Shown here: positions 1-5,476 of the stretch, one piece after another
How the letters are laid out: each line of letters begins with the position of its first letter
Numbering within the stretch: position 1 is the stretch's first letter
Assembly (NCBI GenBank): GCA_964570525.1
Contig: CAZMYO010000043.1
Location: forward strand, 1 to 14,251
DNA: 14,251 nucleotides
DNA from: CAZMYO01 sp964570525
GTDB taxonomy: Bacteria; Patescibacteriota; Patescibacteriia; Magasanikbacterales; GWA2-37-8
Direction: 5' to 3'
Made by a program: the position numbers and the translations under genes
Notes under the pieces: generated by a model
What the model was told of the DNA's origin: nothing
The model's database searches: none
What the model saw: the letters and a program-made list of their open reading frames with translations, nothing else

Positions 1-312
1 ATTTCGCCGGGGTTGATTGCTTCTGGATTGACTCAAGAATTGGTCAAAGCCGGCGCCGAGCGAACCGGAAAACAAAAATATGAGGAAGCTTTAGAGCAAC
101 TATCTGGTAAAGGCAATACCGTGTCACCAGAAAAAGCAGCCGCCTTGGCGGTCTTTCTGGCTTCCGAAGAGTCCAATGGTCTGACGGGTAAAAATATCAG
201 CGCGGTGTGGGACAACTGGCAAGAGATTCCAAAACATATTAAAGAAATTCGAGATTCTGACGTTTATAATTGGCGGCGTATCAAACCTAAAGATCGTGGC
301 TATGATTGGTAA
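1..312 (+). CDS. Short-chain dehydrogenase/reductase, C-terminal part (5' truncated by window edge)
   Basis: The frame is open from base 1 and ends at TAA 310-312, so this is the last ~103 residues of a longer gene. The first residues read I-S-P-G-L-I, matching the S/N-P-G motif that follows the catalytic Tyr-x-x-x-Lys in classical SDRs. Further on, V-S-P-E-K-A-A-A-L-A-V-F-L-A-S and the L-T-G-K-N-I stretch match the end of the SDR fold, where the last strand follows a helix of this type. The protein is probably an NAD(P)-dependent sugar or polyol oxidoreductase, judged only from its neighbours. The Rossmann glycine motif and catalytic Tyr/Lys lie outside the window, so the substrate cannot be named. 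A TTG at 13 is not a credible start because homology continues to base 1. The following gene overlaps its 3' end by 11 bases, suggesting one transcript. Confidence 0.8.
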   Translation: MSPGLIASGLTQELVKAGAERTGKQKYEEALEQLSGKGNTVSPEKAAALAVFLASEESNGLTGKNISAVWDNWQEIPKHIKEIRDSDVYNWRRIKPKDRGYDW

Positions 313-703
313 AATATCTTTAGCTCTCATTGGGGCAGGCGGTATGGGTAAACGATGGGCACGTGCCCTCAAACAAGCGCGCGGCGTAACTATCCGCGCT
401 ATTGTTGACGTTGATAGCGCGCGCGCCACAGCCCTCGCCAGCAATTTTAAAAATTGTGAATCGCTCCGCGATTGGCAAAGCCTCCTCACACGCCCGGATA
501 TTGACGCGGTCGTGGTGGTGACACCACATCATTTTTTAGCGCCCATTTCTCAAAATTTTCTCCGCCATGGCAAGCATGTGCTTTCCGAGAAGCCGGGAGG
601 AATAAGCAGTGCTGAACTCAAACAGGCGGTAGCGCTGGCCAAAAGCACGGCGTGCGGTATATGGTTGGCTTTAATCATCGTTTCCATCCGTCTTTTCTTT
701 TAG
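302..703 (+). CDS. Gfo/Idh/MocA-family oxidoreductase, N-terminal fragment of a frameshifted gene
   Basis: This part encodes the NAD(P)-binding Rossmann half of a Gfo/Idh/MocA dehydrogenase. The strand K-I-S-L-A-L-I-G-A-G-G-M-G near the start is the dinucleotide motif, and S-E-K-P-G is the family's E-K-P cofactor/active-site motif. Homology is good up to the A-run at 641-644. After that the frame runs into I-W-L-A-L-I-I-V and stops at 701-703, while the continuation sits in another frame (next entry). I chose ATG 302; an in-frame GTG at 296 is the alternative. Either start overlaps the SDR gene. Family members oxidise or reduce sugars and nucleotide sugars; with an SDR and an epimerase beside it, nucleotide-sugar modification is the likely role. 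Whether the gene is broken in the organism or carries a sequencing or assembly indel cannot be told here. Confidence 0.75.
   Translation: MIGKISLALIGAGGMGKRWARALKQARGVTIRAIVDVDSARATALASNFKNCESLRDWQSLLTRPDIDAVVVVTPHHFLAPISQNFLRHGKHVLSEKPGGISSAELKQAVALAKSTACGIWLALIIVSIRLFF
640..646 (+). other. Frameshift point (probable loss of one A)
   Basis: The upstream frame reads GCC AAA AGC (A-K-S). The downstream frame requires AAG CAC GGC GTG CGG TAT ATG (K-H-G-V-R-Y-M). A run of five rather than four As at 641 would give A-K-K-H-G-V-R-Y-M-V-G-F with both halves in register. This is direct sequence reasoning; the cause (mutation, sequencing error or recoding) is not visible. Confidence 0.75.
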
Positions 704-1299
704 CGCGCAAGTTTATCGAGCAAGGGAAAATCGGGGAATTGATGTTCATTCGCGCTCGCTACGGATTTGGGGGGCGGGAAGGATATCAAAAAGAATGGCG
801 GCTGCACAAAAAATTTTCCGGCGGGGGAGAGCTCATCGATCAGGGAGTTCACATGATTGACATGGTTCGATCGTTTTTTGGCGACGTTACCTCCGTGGTC
901 GGTTTTGCCGAAAGTTTATATTGGGGAGCCGGAGTTGACGATAATGCCATGCTCGTCTTGCGCAACAAGAAAAAACAACTGGCTTCCATTCACGTCAGTT
1001 GGTCCAACTGGAAACCTATTCACAACTTTGAAATATATGGTACCAAAGGATATCTAAGTATCGAGGGATTGGGAAAAAAGTATGGCGGTACGGAAAAAGT
1101 AATTTTGGGAAAACGGAATAAGAAAAATCCCGATCGTCCTATTGAGCGCGAATTTATCTGCAATCCCGACGCCGATAATTCTTTGGTAAAGGAAATTCAA
1201 GAATTTATTCTGGCGATTAAGGAAAAACGAGATTCTACTCCGAGTGCGCTCGACGGCTACGAGGCGTTGAAAATAGTGGAAAAAATTTATCGAGGTTAG
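652..1299 (+). CDS. Gfo/Idh/MocA-family oxidoreductase, C-terminal fragment of the same frameshifted gene
   Basis: This part encodes the C-terminal alpha/beta substrate-binding half. It carries M-V-G-F-N-H-R-F-H-P, the conserved strand after the E-K-P motif in this family, and G-G-G-E-L-I-D-Q-G-V-H-M-I-D-M, which holds the D-x-x-x-H pair typical of catalytic or binding residues. Homology in this frame begins before the nominal start: bases 643-660 read K-H-G-V-R-Y directly in front of M-V-G-F. Adding one A to the run at 641-644 joins both fragments into a ~332-residue protein, a normal family length. The independent start (GTG 652 or ATG 661) is probably not used. The stop at 1297-1299 is 9 bases before the epimerase start. 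Confidence 0.75.
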   Translation: MRYMVGFNHRFHPSFLLARKFIEQGKIGELMFIRARYGFGGREGYQKEWRLHKKFSGGGELIDQGVHMIDMVRSFFGDVTSVVGFAESLYWGAGVDDNAMLVLRNKKKQLASIHVSWSNWKPIHNFEIYGTKGYLSIEGLGKKYGGTEKVILGKRNKKNPDRPIEREFICNPDADNSLVKEIQEFILAIKEKRDSTPSALDGYEALKIVEKIYRG

Positions 1300-1308
1300 T
1301 AATTCTCT

Positions 1309-2427
1309 ATGAACTACCAAAAGATTTTAGTGGCCGGCGGCGCCGGATTTATTGGTTCGCACGTGGTGGACGATTTGCTCGCCGCCGGATTTAGCGTGCG
1401 GGTAATGGACAACCTTGGTCCGCCAACCCACGACGGCAATGTTCCCGAATGGCTAAATAAAAAGGCCGAATTTATGAAAGGAGATGTGCGTAATAAAGAT
1501 GACTGGCGCCGGGCGCTTGAGGGCGTTGACGCGGTAATCCACCTCGCGGCCTACATGGATTTTCATTTAGACTTTAGCACTTACATTCGTACCAATCTGG
1601 AGAGTATCGCTTTGCTTTTTGAACTCATTGTCTCCGACAAGCTTCCGATTAAAAAAATCGTGATGGCTTCTTCGCAGTCGGTGTATGGCGAGGGGCAATA
1701 CGCTTGCCCTACGCACGGAGCCAACTACTACTCGCCGCGCTCGGAGAAGCAACTCGGTCGCCACGAATGGGAACAGGTGTGTCCGGTGTGCCAGGGCGCT
1801 GTCGCGCCAGTGGCGGAAAAAGAAACCGACCAACTCTTACCGCTCATCCCCTATGGCATCTCCAAGCTCTCCGCCGAGCAGCTACTTTTTGCCTTGGGAA
1901 AATTATATAATATTCCCGGCGTAGCTCTGCGCTTTAGCATCGCGCTCGGACCCCGTCAATCGTTTCGGCACTACTACTCTGGCGCCCTGCGTGCATTCGC
2001 TGTAAATGTGTTAAGCAACGAACCAATTCAAATGAACGAGGACGGCGGACAGATACGAGATTTTGTTCATGTAAAAGATGTTGCCCGGGCGCATCTCACG
2101 GTACTCACCGATCCACGAGCGGATTTTGAGAGTTTTAATGTGGGGAGCGGGGTTGGCACGCGCGTGCTTGAGCTGGGGAAACTCGTGGCCGCGGAAGCCG
2201 GTGTACCATTCAATCCCTTGCTGAACAATCGCTATCGCGTGGGCGGGTCTCGTCACTCCCTAATGGACATAAGCAAACTCAAAATACTGGGCTGGGCGCC
2301 GCAGCACTCCCTAAACGACGCCGTCCATGATTATATGCAATGGGTGAAACAATTTGGAGATTTGCGCCAGTACTTGAAGAAAACTGAAGACCAAATGCGC
2401 GCGCAGGGGATCCAAAAACAGCTTTAA
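1309..2427 (+). CDS. NAD-dependent epimerase/dehydratase (extended SDR) with Cys insert; dTDP-L-rhamnose 4-epimerase-like
   Basis: This 372-residue extended SDR probably interconverts nucleotide sugars in the cytoplasm. It shows the NAD-binding G-G-A-G-F-I-G near residues 10-16, the H-L-A-A strand, the S-S-Q-S-V-Y-G segment with the catalytic Ser, and the Y182-G-I-S-K186 active-site pair. R-D-F-V-H-V-x-D-V matches the substrate-binding C-terminal region. It is longer than typical 310-330-residue epimerases because of an insert at about residues 129-175. That insert contains C133-P-x-H and C158-P-V-C161, which looks like a small metal-binding or disulfide knuckle. A similar Cys-bearing insert is, as I recall, found in a subgroup that includes dTDP-L-rhamnose 4-epimerases, so that is the most specific guess. 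The exact substrate is not proven. It starts at ATG 1309 without a good SD (GAGG lies 13 bases upstream) and is followed by a terminator. Confidence 0.8.
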   Translation: MNYQKILVAGGAGFIGSHVVDDLLAAGFSVRVMDNLGPPTHDGNVPEWLNKKAEFMKGDVRNKDDWRRALEGVDAVIHLAAYMDFHLDFSTYIRTNLESIALLFELIVSDKLPIKKIVMASSQSVYGEGQYACPTHGANYYSPRSEKQLGRHEWEQVCPVCQGAVAPVAEKETDQLLPLIPYGISKLSAEQLLFALGKLYNIPGVALRFSIALGPRQSFRHYYSGALRAFAVNVLSNEPIQMNEDGGQIRDFVHVKDVARAHLTVLTDPRADFESFNVGSGVGTRVLELGKLVAAEAGVPFNPLLNNRYRVGGSRHSLMDISKLKILGWAPQHSLNDAVHDYMQWVKQFGDLRQYLKKTEDQMRAQGIQKQL

Positions 2428-2441
2428 AAAATATCTTAAAA

Positions 2442-2467
2442 AAGAAGCCCCGCCAGGCTTCTTTTTT
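2442..2467 (+). terminator. Symmetric (bidirectional-looking) rho-independent terminator
   Basis: AAGAAGCC (2442-2449) pairs with GGCTTCTT (2456-2463) around loop CCGCCA, followed by a T run to 2467. An A run sits before the stem, so it could also act on the minus strand. It lies 15 bases after the epimerase stop and closes the upstream group of genes. Confidence 0.85.
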
Positions 2468-2469
2468 GC

Positions 2470-2498
2470 TTGACAAAAGTTGATTTGTTTGCTAAGGT
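2470..2498 (+). promoter_or_regulatory. Sigma70-like promoter for the island
   Basis: TTGACA (2470-2475) is followed after 17 bases by TAAGGT (2493-2498), a weak -10 that keeps the T-A...T positions. It begins three bases after the terminator T run. The predicted transcript start near 2505 leaves about 50 bases of leader before ATG 2554. The perfect -35 and ideal spacing support it; the -10 is poor. Confidence 0.55.
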
Positions 2499-2527
2499 AG
2501 CCCATTCCCTAATGTGGGGAAAAAGTT

Positions 2528-2545
2528 CTTTCAAATTGAAAGGGG
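2528..2545 (+). promoter_or_regulatory. Small hairpin overlapping the SD of the DMT gene
   Basis: CTTTCA (2528-2533) pairs with TGAAAG (2537-2542) around AAT. The 3' arm shares bases with the SD-like AAAGGGG (2539-2545) that lies 8 bases before ATG 2554. Folding could partly hide the ribosome site. The stem is short, so a regulatory role is only possible. Confidence 0.35.
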
Positions 2546-2553
2546 ACACAACC

Positions 2554-2970
2554 ATGACCAGCAAACTGCTCTGGCCGGTGATCGCCGGTCTCTGTTTCGG
2601 CATCTGGCCGCTCATCATGAAATCGAGTGGTTTCAATGCCACCATGGCGTCGTTCGTTCTGACGGTGGTGTCGCTCCTGGTTTATCTCCCGCTGTTGAAG
2701 ACGAACTTCGATGCTACGGCGTTCCTCAAGATCGGGATGCTCCTCGCCGTAGCGTCGGGCCTTCTGAACGGCATCGGCACCGTCGCCTTCCAGAAGATGG
2801 TGGGCGCGAAGGGGATGGAAATCACCCAGGGCGTGCTCATCGTCATCATGATTCAAGTTGTTATCACCGCGGCCGGTGGTCGGCTGTTCTACGGTGATCT
2901 TTTCACGGCGAAGAAGATTCTCGGCATTCTGGCCGCGGTCATCGCCGCCTACCTGCTCACGAGCAAGTGA
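2554..2970 (+). CDS. Half-size EamA/DMT-family transporter (single 5-helix domain)
   Basis: The protein is 138 residues of almost entirely hydrophobic sequence. Predicted membrane helices are at about 4-23, 29-48, 55-80, 90-113 and 119-137, with few loops. This is the size and layout of one EamA (drug/metabolite transporter) repeat, where full-length relatives carry two. Single-repeat proteins of this kind are expected to work as dimers in the cytoplasmic membrane. The substrate cannot be read from sequence. The start at ATG 2554 is preferred over an upstream in-frame TTG at 2470 because that TTG is part of the -35 box, and because SD-like AAAGGGG sits 8 bases before ATG 2554. It is the first gene of the GC-rich island and stops at TGA 2968-2970. 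A small-multidrug-resistance-like exporter is an alternative reading. Confidence 0.75.
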   Translation: MTSKLLWPVIAGLCFGIWPLIMKSSGFNATMASFVLTVVSLLVYLPLLKTNFDATAFLKIGMLLAVASGLLNGIGTVAFQKMVGAKGMEITQGVLIVIMIQVVITAAGGRLFYGDLFTAKKILGILAAVIAAYLLTSK

Positions 2971-3085
2971 GCAAACCGAGGGCCTGGCGAGCCCTCTTCC
3001 ACTGGCATTCCGAAATGGTTTCGGGATGGCTTGGATTCATCACGATAACGATCGTGGTGAAAAACAACGAACGCGGGAGGAAATC
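2971..3085 (+). promoter_or_regulatory. Structured intergenic leader before the kinase (three tandem stem-loops)
   Basis: Three hairpins follow one another between the DMT stop and the kinase start. The first is GAGGGC (2978-2983) with GCCCTC (2991-2996). The second is CATTCCGAAA (3006-3015) with TTTCGGGATG (3019-3028), a 10-bp stem with one G-U pair and loop TGG. The third is TCATCACGAT (3037-3046) with ATCGTGGTGA (3051-3060), a 10-bp stem with one G-U pair and loop AACG. A 14-base A-rich stretch then leads to SD GGGAGG (3075-3080). None is followed by a strong T run, so they look more like RNA control or mRNA-processing elements than terminators. Function is inferred from structure only. 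Confidence 0.55.
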
Positions 3086-3670
3086 GTGAGAAAAAAAATC
3101 CAGATCCACATCGGCGGACCGCAACGAACCGGCAAGACCACTCTCGCGCGCCATCTGGAGCACATGCTCCGCCAGCGTAGCTATCAACCCGTCATCCTCG
3201 ACGTGGACCAGACGAAGACCGCAATCTTCGGCGAGAACGCTCCCGTCGGATCTGACGAAAACGCGGCGCGGCAGAAGTGCTCCTACAACGCCCTGTTCGG
3301 AGTGCGGATTCCCGATGTGCTGTCGGCCGGAGGCGTCCCCATCATGACCGCCACGCACGCTCAAGACCCCATCCACGGCCGGGCGCGAGCGGTGGCCGAC
3401 CAGCACGGAGCGATCCTCCGTTTCATCTTGCTCGAGCCGGTGCCCATCGAGGAAGTCGCTCGTCGCGCTCGCGAGGACAAGGAGTCGCAGTCGGACATGC
3501 GCGATCTCGAGACCAACCCGGCCGCCCGTGACACCTACCTGCAGACGCTCGCGCGTTTCGAGCGCATCTACCGCAGCGGTACCTTCACGGCGCCGCATCT
3601 GTGGCTCCCGCAAGGGACCCCAGAGGAGGATATGGCGGTGCGCGCTCTGTACTACGTCCTCAACGTCTAG
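3086..3670 (+). CDS. P-loop kinase-like NTPase (AAA_33/predicted kinase type)
   Basis: The 194-residue protein opens with the Walker A motif G11-P-Q-R-T-G16-K17-T18 right after the first beta strand, and V-I-L-D39-V-D41 follows about 20 residues later. This is the layout of small-molecule kinases of the shikimate/gluconate/adenylylsulfate-kinase-like group and of COG0645-type predicted kinases, where the acidic pair binds the acceptor or Mg2+. R-R-A-R-E-D-K-E-S-Q-S-D near residues 130-140 could be the mobile lid. It probably phosphorylates a small metabolite, but the acceptor is unknown; a zeta-toxin-like reading is also possible. The GTG 3086 start is chosen because GGGAGG lies 5 bases upstream and the P-loop then has normal N-terminal spacing. 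The open frame extends upstream to 2858, but that part runs through the DMT gene and the hairpins. Base composition is very GC-rich. Confidence 0.7.
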   Translation: MRKKIQIHIGGPQRTGKTTLARHLEHMLRQRSYQPVILDVDQTKTAIFGENAPVGSDENAARQKCSYNALFGVRIPDVLSAGGVPIMTATHAQDPIHGRARAVADQHGAILRFILLEPVPIEEVARRAREDKESQSDMRDLETNPAARDTYLQTLARFERIYRSGTFTAPHLWLPQGTPEEDMAVRALYYVLNV

Positions 3671-3880
3671 TAACCCGAAGCTGGCTCTCTCGTTCACCAC
3701 CACGGTGATACGAGGGAGCCAGCTCATCCATTCTAATGAGGACTGGTCATCCTCACTCCATCAGTGTTCCGAAATAATTCGGGATAGCGATGGAGGAAGT
3801 TCGTTTTACAACCACACAACCAACCATTCGACCTGTGCTCATGGTTGCCTTGAGCAGAGTCGAAAGGCAAGGAGGAAGCC
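3671..3880 (+). promoter_or_regulatory. Long structured leader before the IMPase gene (four stem-loops, alternative pairing near the SD)
   Basis: This 210-base intergenic region holds four stem-loops and no credible ORF. The first is a 15-bp arm, 3679-3693 with 3710-3724 (one G-U), continued by TCACC/GGTGA inside. The second is TGAGGA (3737-3742) with TCCTCA (3750-3755). The third is a two-part stem, CTCCATC (3756-3762) with GATGGAG (3789-3795), enclosing TTCCGAA (3767-3773) with TTCGGGA (3778-3784). The fourth is TTCGAC (3827-3832) with GTCGAA (3859-3864), enclosing TGCTCA (3836-3841) with TGAGCA (3851-3856). An alternative helix, TTGCCTT (3845-3851) with AAGGCAA (3864-3870), excludes the fourth and ends against the SD AAGGAGG (3869-3875). 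Two exclusive states beside an SD suggest a cis-acting RNA switch. I matched it to no known riboswitch class. Confidence 0.55.
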
Positions 3881-4786
3881 ATGAAAGGATTGTCCTGGGA
3901 AATGCAGGCTCTTTATGAGATTGTTCAAAGAGCCAGCGCTCTTGTCCAAGAAATTCTGAATCGCGGTGTTGTTGCCACGGTGAAGGATGCGGTGCCGGGT
4001 GGCAGCCACCACTCGGTCGTTACCGAGGCTGACAATCGGAGCCAGGAGTTCTTGCTCACCGAGCTCCGGTGGAAGTTTCCGGGCGTTCTCTTCCTCGCGG
4101 AAGAAGAGTGCGAAGGGCCGGACATTATCCAAAACAGCAACCTGGGCAGAATCAAGAAGCCGGGGGATGTCTTCATCATTGACGCCCTCGACGGCACCGC
4201 CGGCGCCTATCGTCGTCGCTGGGATTGGAGCGTTTGTGTCAATCTCATGGAGGATGGCTTCCACCGAGGTGGCGCCATCTTCGCCCCCGATGTTCGCGGC
4301 GGTTTTTCCATCGTCGGCGAAAAAGGCATCGGAGCCTTCGTGAGAGATGGCGATGAGATCATCGGGTCGGTTACGGTGAGCGAGCGTCCGCGCGATAAGT
4401 CCACGGTGCTCTATGGAGTGGACATTCTTAGAAGGCCGCAGTTCATGAAGTTTTCTAATGTTATCGCCAACGCGGTGCAGACGGCTGTGGTAGCCGGCTC
4501 GTGCGCCCTCGGAGTGGCGACCGTTGCCGCCGGCCGGGCCGAGGCAATTGTCCAGTCGCACCAGTGGCCCTGGGACTGGGCATCGGCCACGATCATCGAG
4601 GCGGCTGGTGGCAAGGTGCAGTATTACCACTATCGGAACGGGCACCCCATCCCGCTCTCGGAGCCGGATCTCGCGAGTTACAATCGCGAAAACCGCACCG
4701 ACCAGGGCGGCCTCGGCTTCATCGCCGGCGCGCCAGAGCTCGTCGATTGGTTGTTCAGTCAGCTCCAGGAAAACTGGGGCAGGTAA
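3881..4786 (+). CDS. Inositol-monophosphatase-family (FBPase/IMPase/PAP phosphatase) sugar phosphatase
   Basis: The 301-residue protein has the full metal-binding signature of the Mg2+-dependent, Li+-sensitive phosphatase fold. It shows V-T-E-A-D51 near the N-terminus, L-A-E74-E-E (family G-E-E site), I-I-D101-A-L-D104-G-T (family D-P-x-D-G-T, with Ala replacing Pro), and W-P-W-D232-W-A-S-A followed by A-A-G-G. It should hydrolyse a phosphate monoester such as an inositol, sugar or 3'-phosphonucleotide substrate in the cytoplasm; which one cannot be told. At ~300 residues it is slightly longer than bacterial SuhB-like proteins. ATG 3881 is set by a near-perfect SD, AAGGAGG, 5 bases upstream. 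It is the last gene of the island and is followed by a terminator. Next to a kinase and a small transporter, it may act on the same metabolite; that link is inference. Confidence 0.85.
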   Translation: MKGLSWEMQALYEIVQRASALVQEILNRGVVATVKDAVPGGSHHSVVTEADNRSQEFLLTELRWKFPGVLFLAEEECEGPDIIQNSNLGRIKKPGDVFIIDALDGTAGAYRRRWDWSVCVNLMEDGFHRGGAIFAPDVRGGFSIVGEKGIGAFVRDGDEIIGSVTVSERPRDKSTVLYGVDILRRPQFMKFSNVIANAVQTAVVAGSCALGVATVAAGRAEAIVQSHQWPWDWASATIIEAAGGKVQYYHYRNGHPIPLSEPDLASYNRENRTDQGGLGFIAGAPELVDWLFSQLQENWGR

Positions 4787-4808
4787 CAGCCGGTTTCCAA
4801 CTCTTCCT

Positions 4809-4840
4809 GGCCCATTGCTAAAAACAATGGGCCCAATTAT
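4809..4840 (+). terminator. Rho-independent terminator ending the island
   Basis: GGCCCATTG (4809-4817) pairs perfectly with CAATGGGCC (4825-4833) around loop CTAAAAA, then a T/A-rich tail follows. It lies 22 bases after the IMPase stop and separates the island from the downstream promoter. Confidence 0.85.
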
Positions 4841-4879
4841 TTATTCTCTATACTCTTTAGAGAGTGGATGCATGGGCAC

Positions 4880-4908
4880 TTGAGCCATTTTCTAAGCTAT
4901 GTTATACT
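4880..4908 (+). promoter_or_regulatory. Sigma70-like promoter for the apt-gmhA-gmhB group
   Basis: TTGAGC (4880-4885) and TATACT (4903-4908) are separated by exactly 17 bases. The predicted start near 4915 leaves about 40 bases to ATG 4954. The -35 lies in a 7-base inverted repeat: TTGAGCC (4880-4886) matches GGCTCAA at 4928-4934 on the other strand. TATACTCT also occurs at 4849-4856 and 4903-4910, so operator sites are possible. Confidence 0.65.
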
Positions 4909-4953
4909 CTATTTAGATTATAATTTTGGCTCAATTTAGAGTTTTTCTGCTGT

Positions 4954-5475
4954 ATGCCGGTGGACCTTAAGACCCACATTACCCAAACCAACGATTGGCC
5001 GCGCCCGGGAATTGTAACCTACGATATCGGGCCGCTTCTTCAGGATAAGGCCTTGTTTCACGAGGTTATAGAACAGCTCGCCGAACCATACAGCGGTAAA
5101 AAGATTGACGCCGTCGTGTGCCCAGAAGCTCGGGGGTTTGTTTTGGGGTCAGCCTTAGCCTACAAGCTAAATGCCGGAGTAGTTTTAATCAGAAAAAAAG
5201 GCAAGTTGCCGCCGCCGACAATTGTTCAGGAATATAGTTACGAATATGCCTCTAATGTAATTGAGATTCAATCCAATTCTTTAGCCAGCGGGCAGAGCAT
5301 AATTTTGGTAGATGACATTCTCGCGACCGGCGGCACCATGGCGGCCGCGGTCAAACTCGTGAATCGGCTGGGGGTGGATATACTTGGTATTTCATTTGTT
5401 ATTTCTATGGATTTTATGGCTGGGAGCGACCGGCTAAGAGGGCAGAATATCCACTCTTTAATTCATTACACTTAA
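4954..5475 (+). CDS. apt: Adenine phosphoribosyltransferase-like protein
   Basis: The 173-residue protein has the type I phosphoribosyltransferase PRPP loop V119-D-D-I-L-A-T-G-G-T and the features that distinguish APRT. These are P-G-I-x-x-x-D-I-G-P-L-L-x-D near residue 20-32 (APRT: P-G-I-x-F-x-D-I-x-P-L-L), E-A-R-G-F, and R-K-K-G-K-L-P-P followed by E-Y-x-Y-E-Y and I-E-I. It should convert adenine and PRPP to AMP and pyrophosphate in the cytoplasm, a salvage step useful to organisms lacking de novo purine synthesis. It is the first gene after the promoter at 4880-4908 and ends one base before gmhA. That coupling is odd for a purine enzyme, so another phosphoribosyltransferase role in the pathway cannot be excluded. 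ATG 4954 has no SD. Confidence 0.78.
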   Translation: MPVDLKTHITQTNDWPRPGIVTYDIGPLLQDKALFHEVIEQLAEPYSGKKIDAVVCPEARGFVLGSALAYKLNAGVVLIRKKGKLPPPTIVQEYSYEYASNVIEIQSNSLASGQSIILVDDILATGGTMAAAVKLVNRLGVDILGISFVISMDFMAGSDRLRGQNIHSLIHYT

Positions 5476-5476
5476 T

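Noticed and set aside
640..646. Programmed -1 ribosomal frameshift in the Gfo/Idh gene
   Set aside because: In-frame slippage from AAA to CAA does not match a classic X-XXY-YYZ heptamer, and a single missing A explains the break more simply.
2501..2519. Hairpin CCCATT/AATG-T-GGG near the island promoter
   Set aside because: It overlaps the predicted transcript start, so it would be only partly transcribed, and the stem has a bulge.
2470..2553. N-terminal extension of the DMT gene from TTG 2470
   Set aside because: The TTG is part of the -35 box, the added residues are not membrane-like, and a good SD precedes ATG 2554.
2858..3085. N-terminal extension of the kinase reading frame
   Set aside because: It runs through the DMT gene and three hairpins in another frame and puts the P-loop over 80 residues from the start; GTG 3086 has a strong SD.
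2957..3727. Long open frame on the minus strand (256 codons)
   Set aside because: It is opposite the GC-rich kinase gene, where stops are rare by composition. The plus-strand protein has clear family motifs and the minus-strand one has none.
3839..4645. Long open frame on the minus strand (268 codons)
   Set aside because: It is opposite the IMPase gene, again in GC-rich sequence, with no recognisable domain.
2970..4833. Integron-like cassette array with attC sites
   Set aside because: The hairpins lack the paired RYYYAAC/GTTRRRY core sites and no integrase is present.
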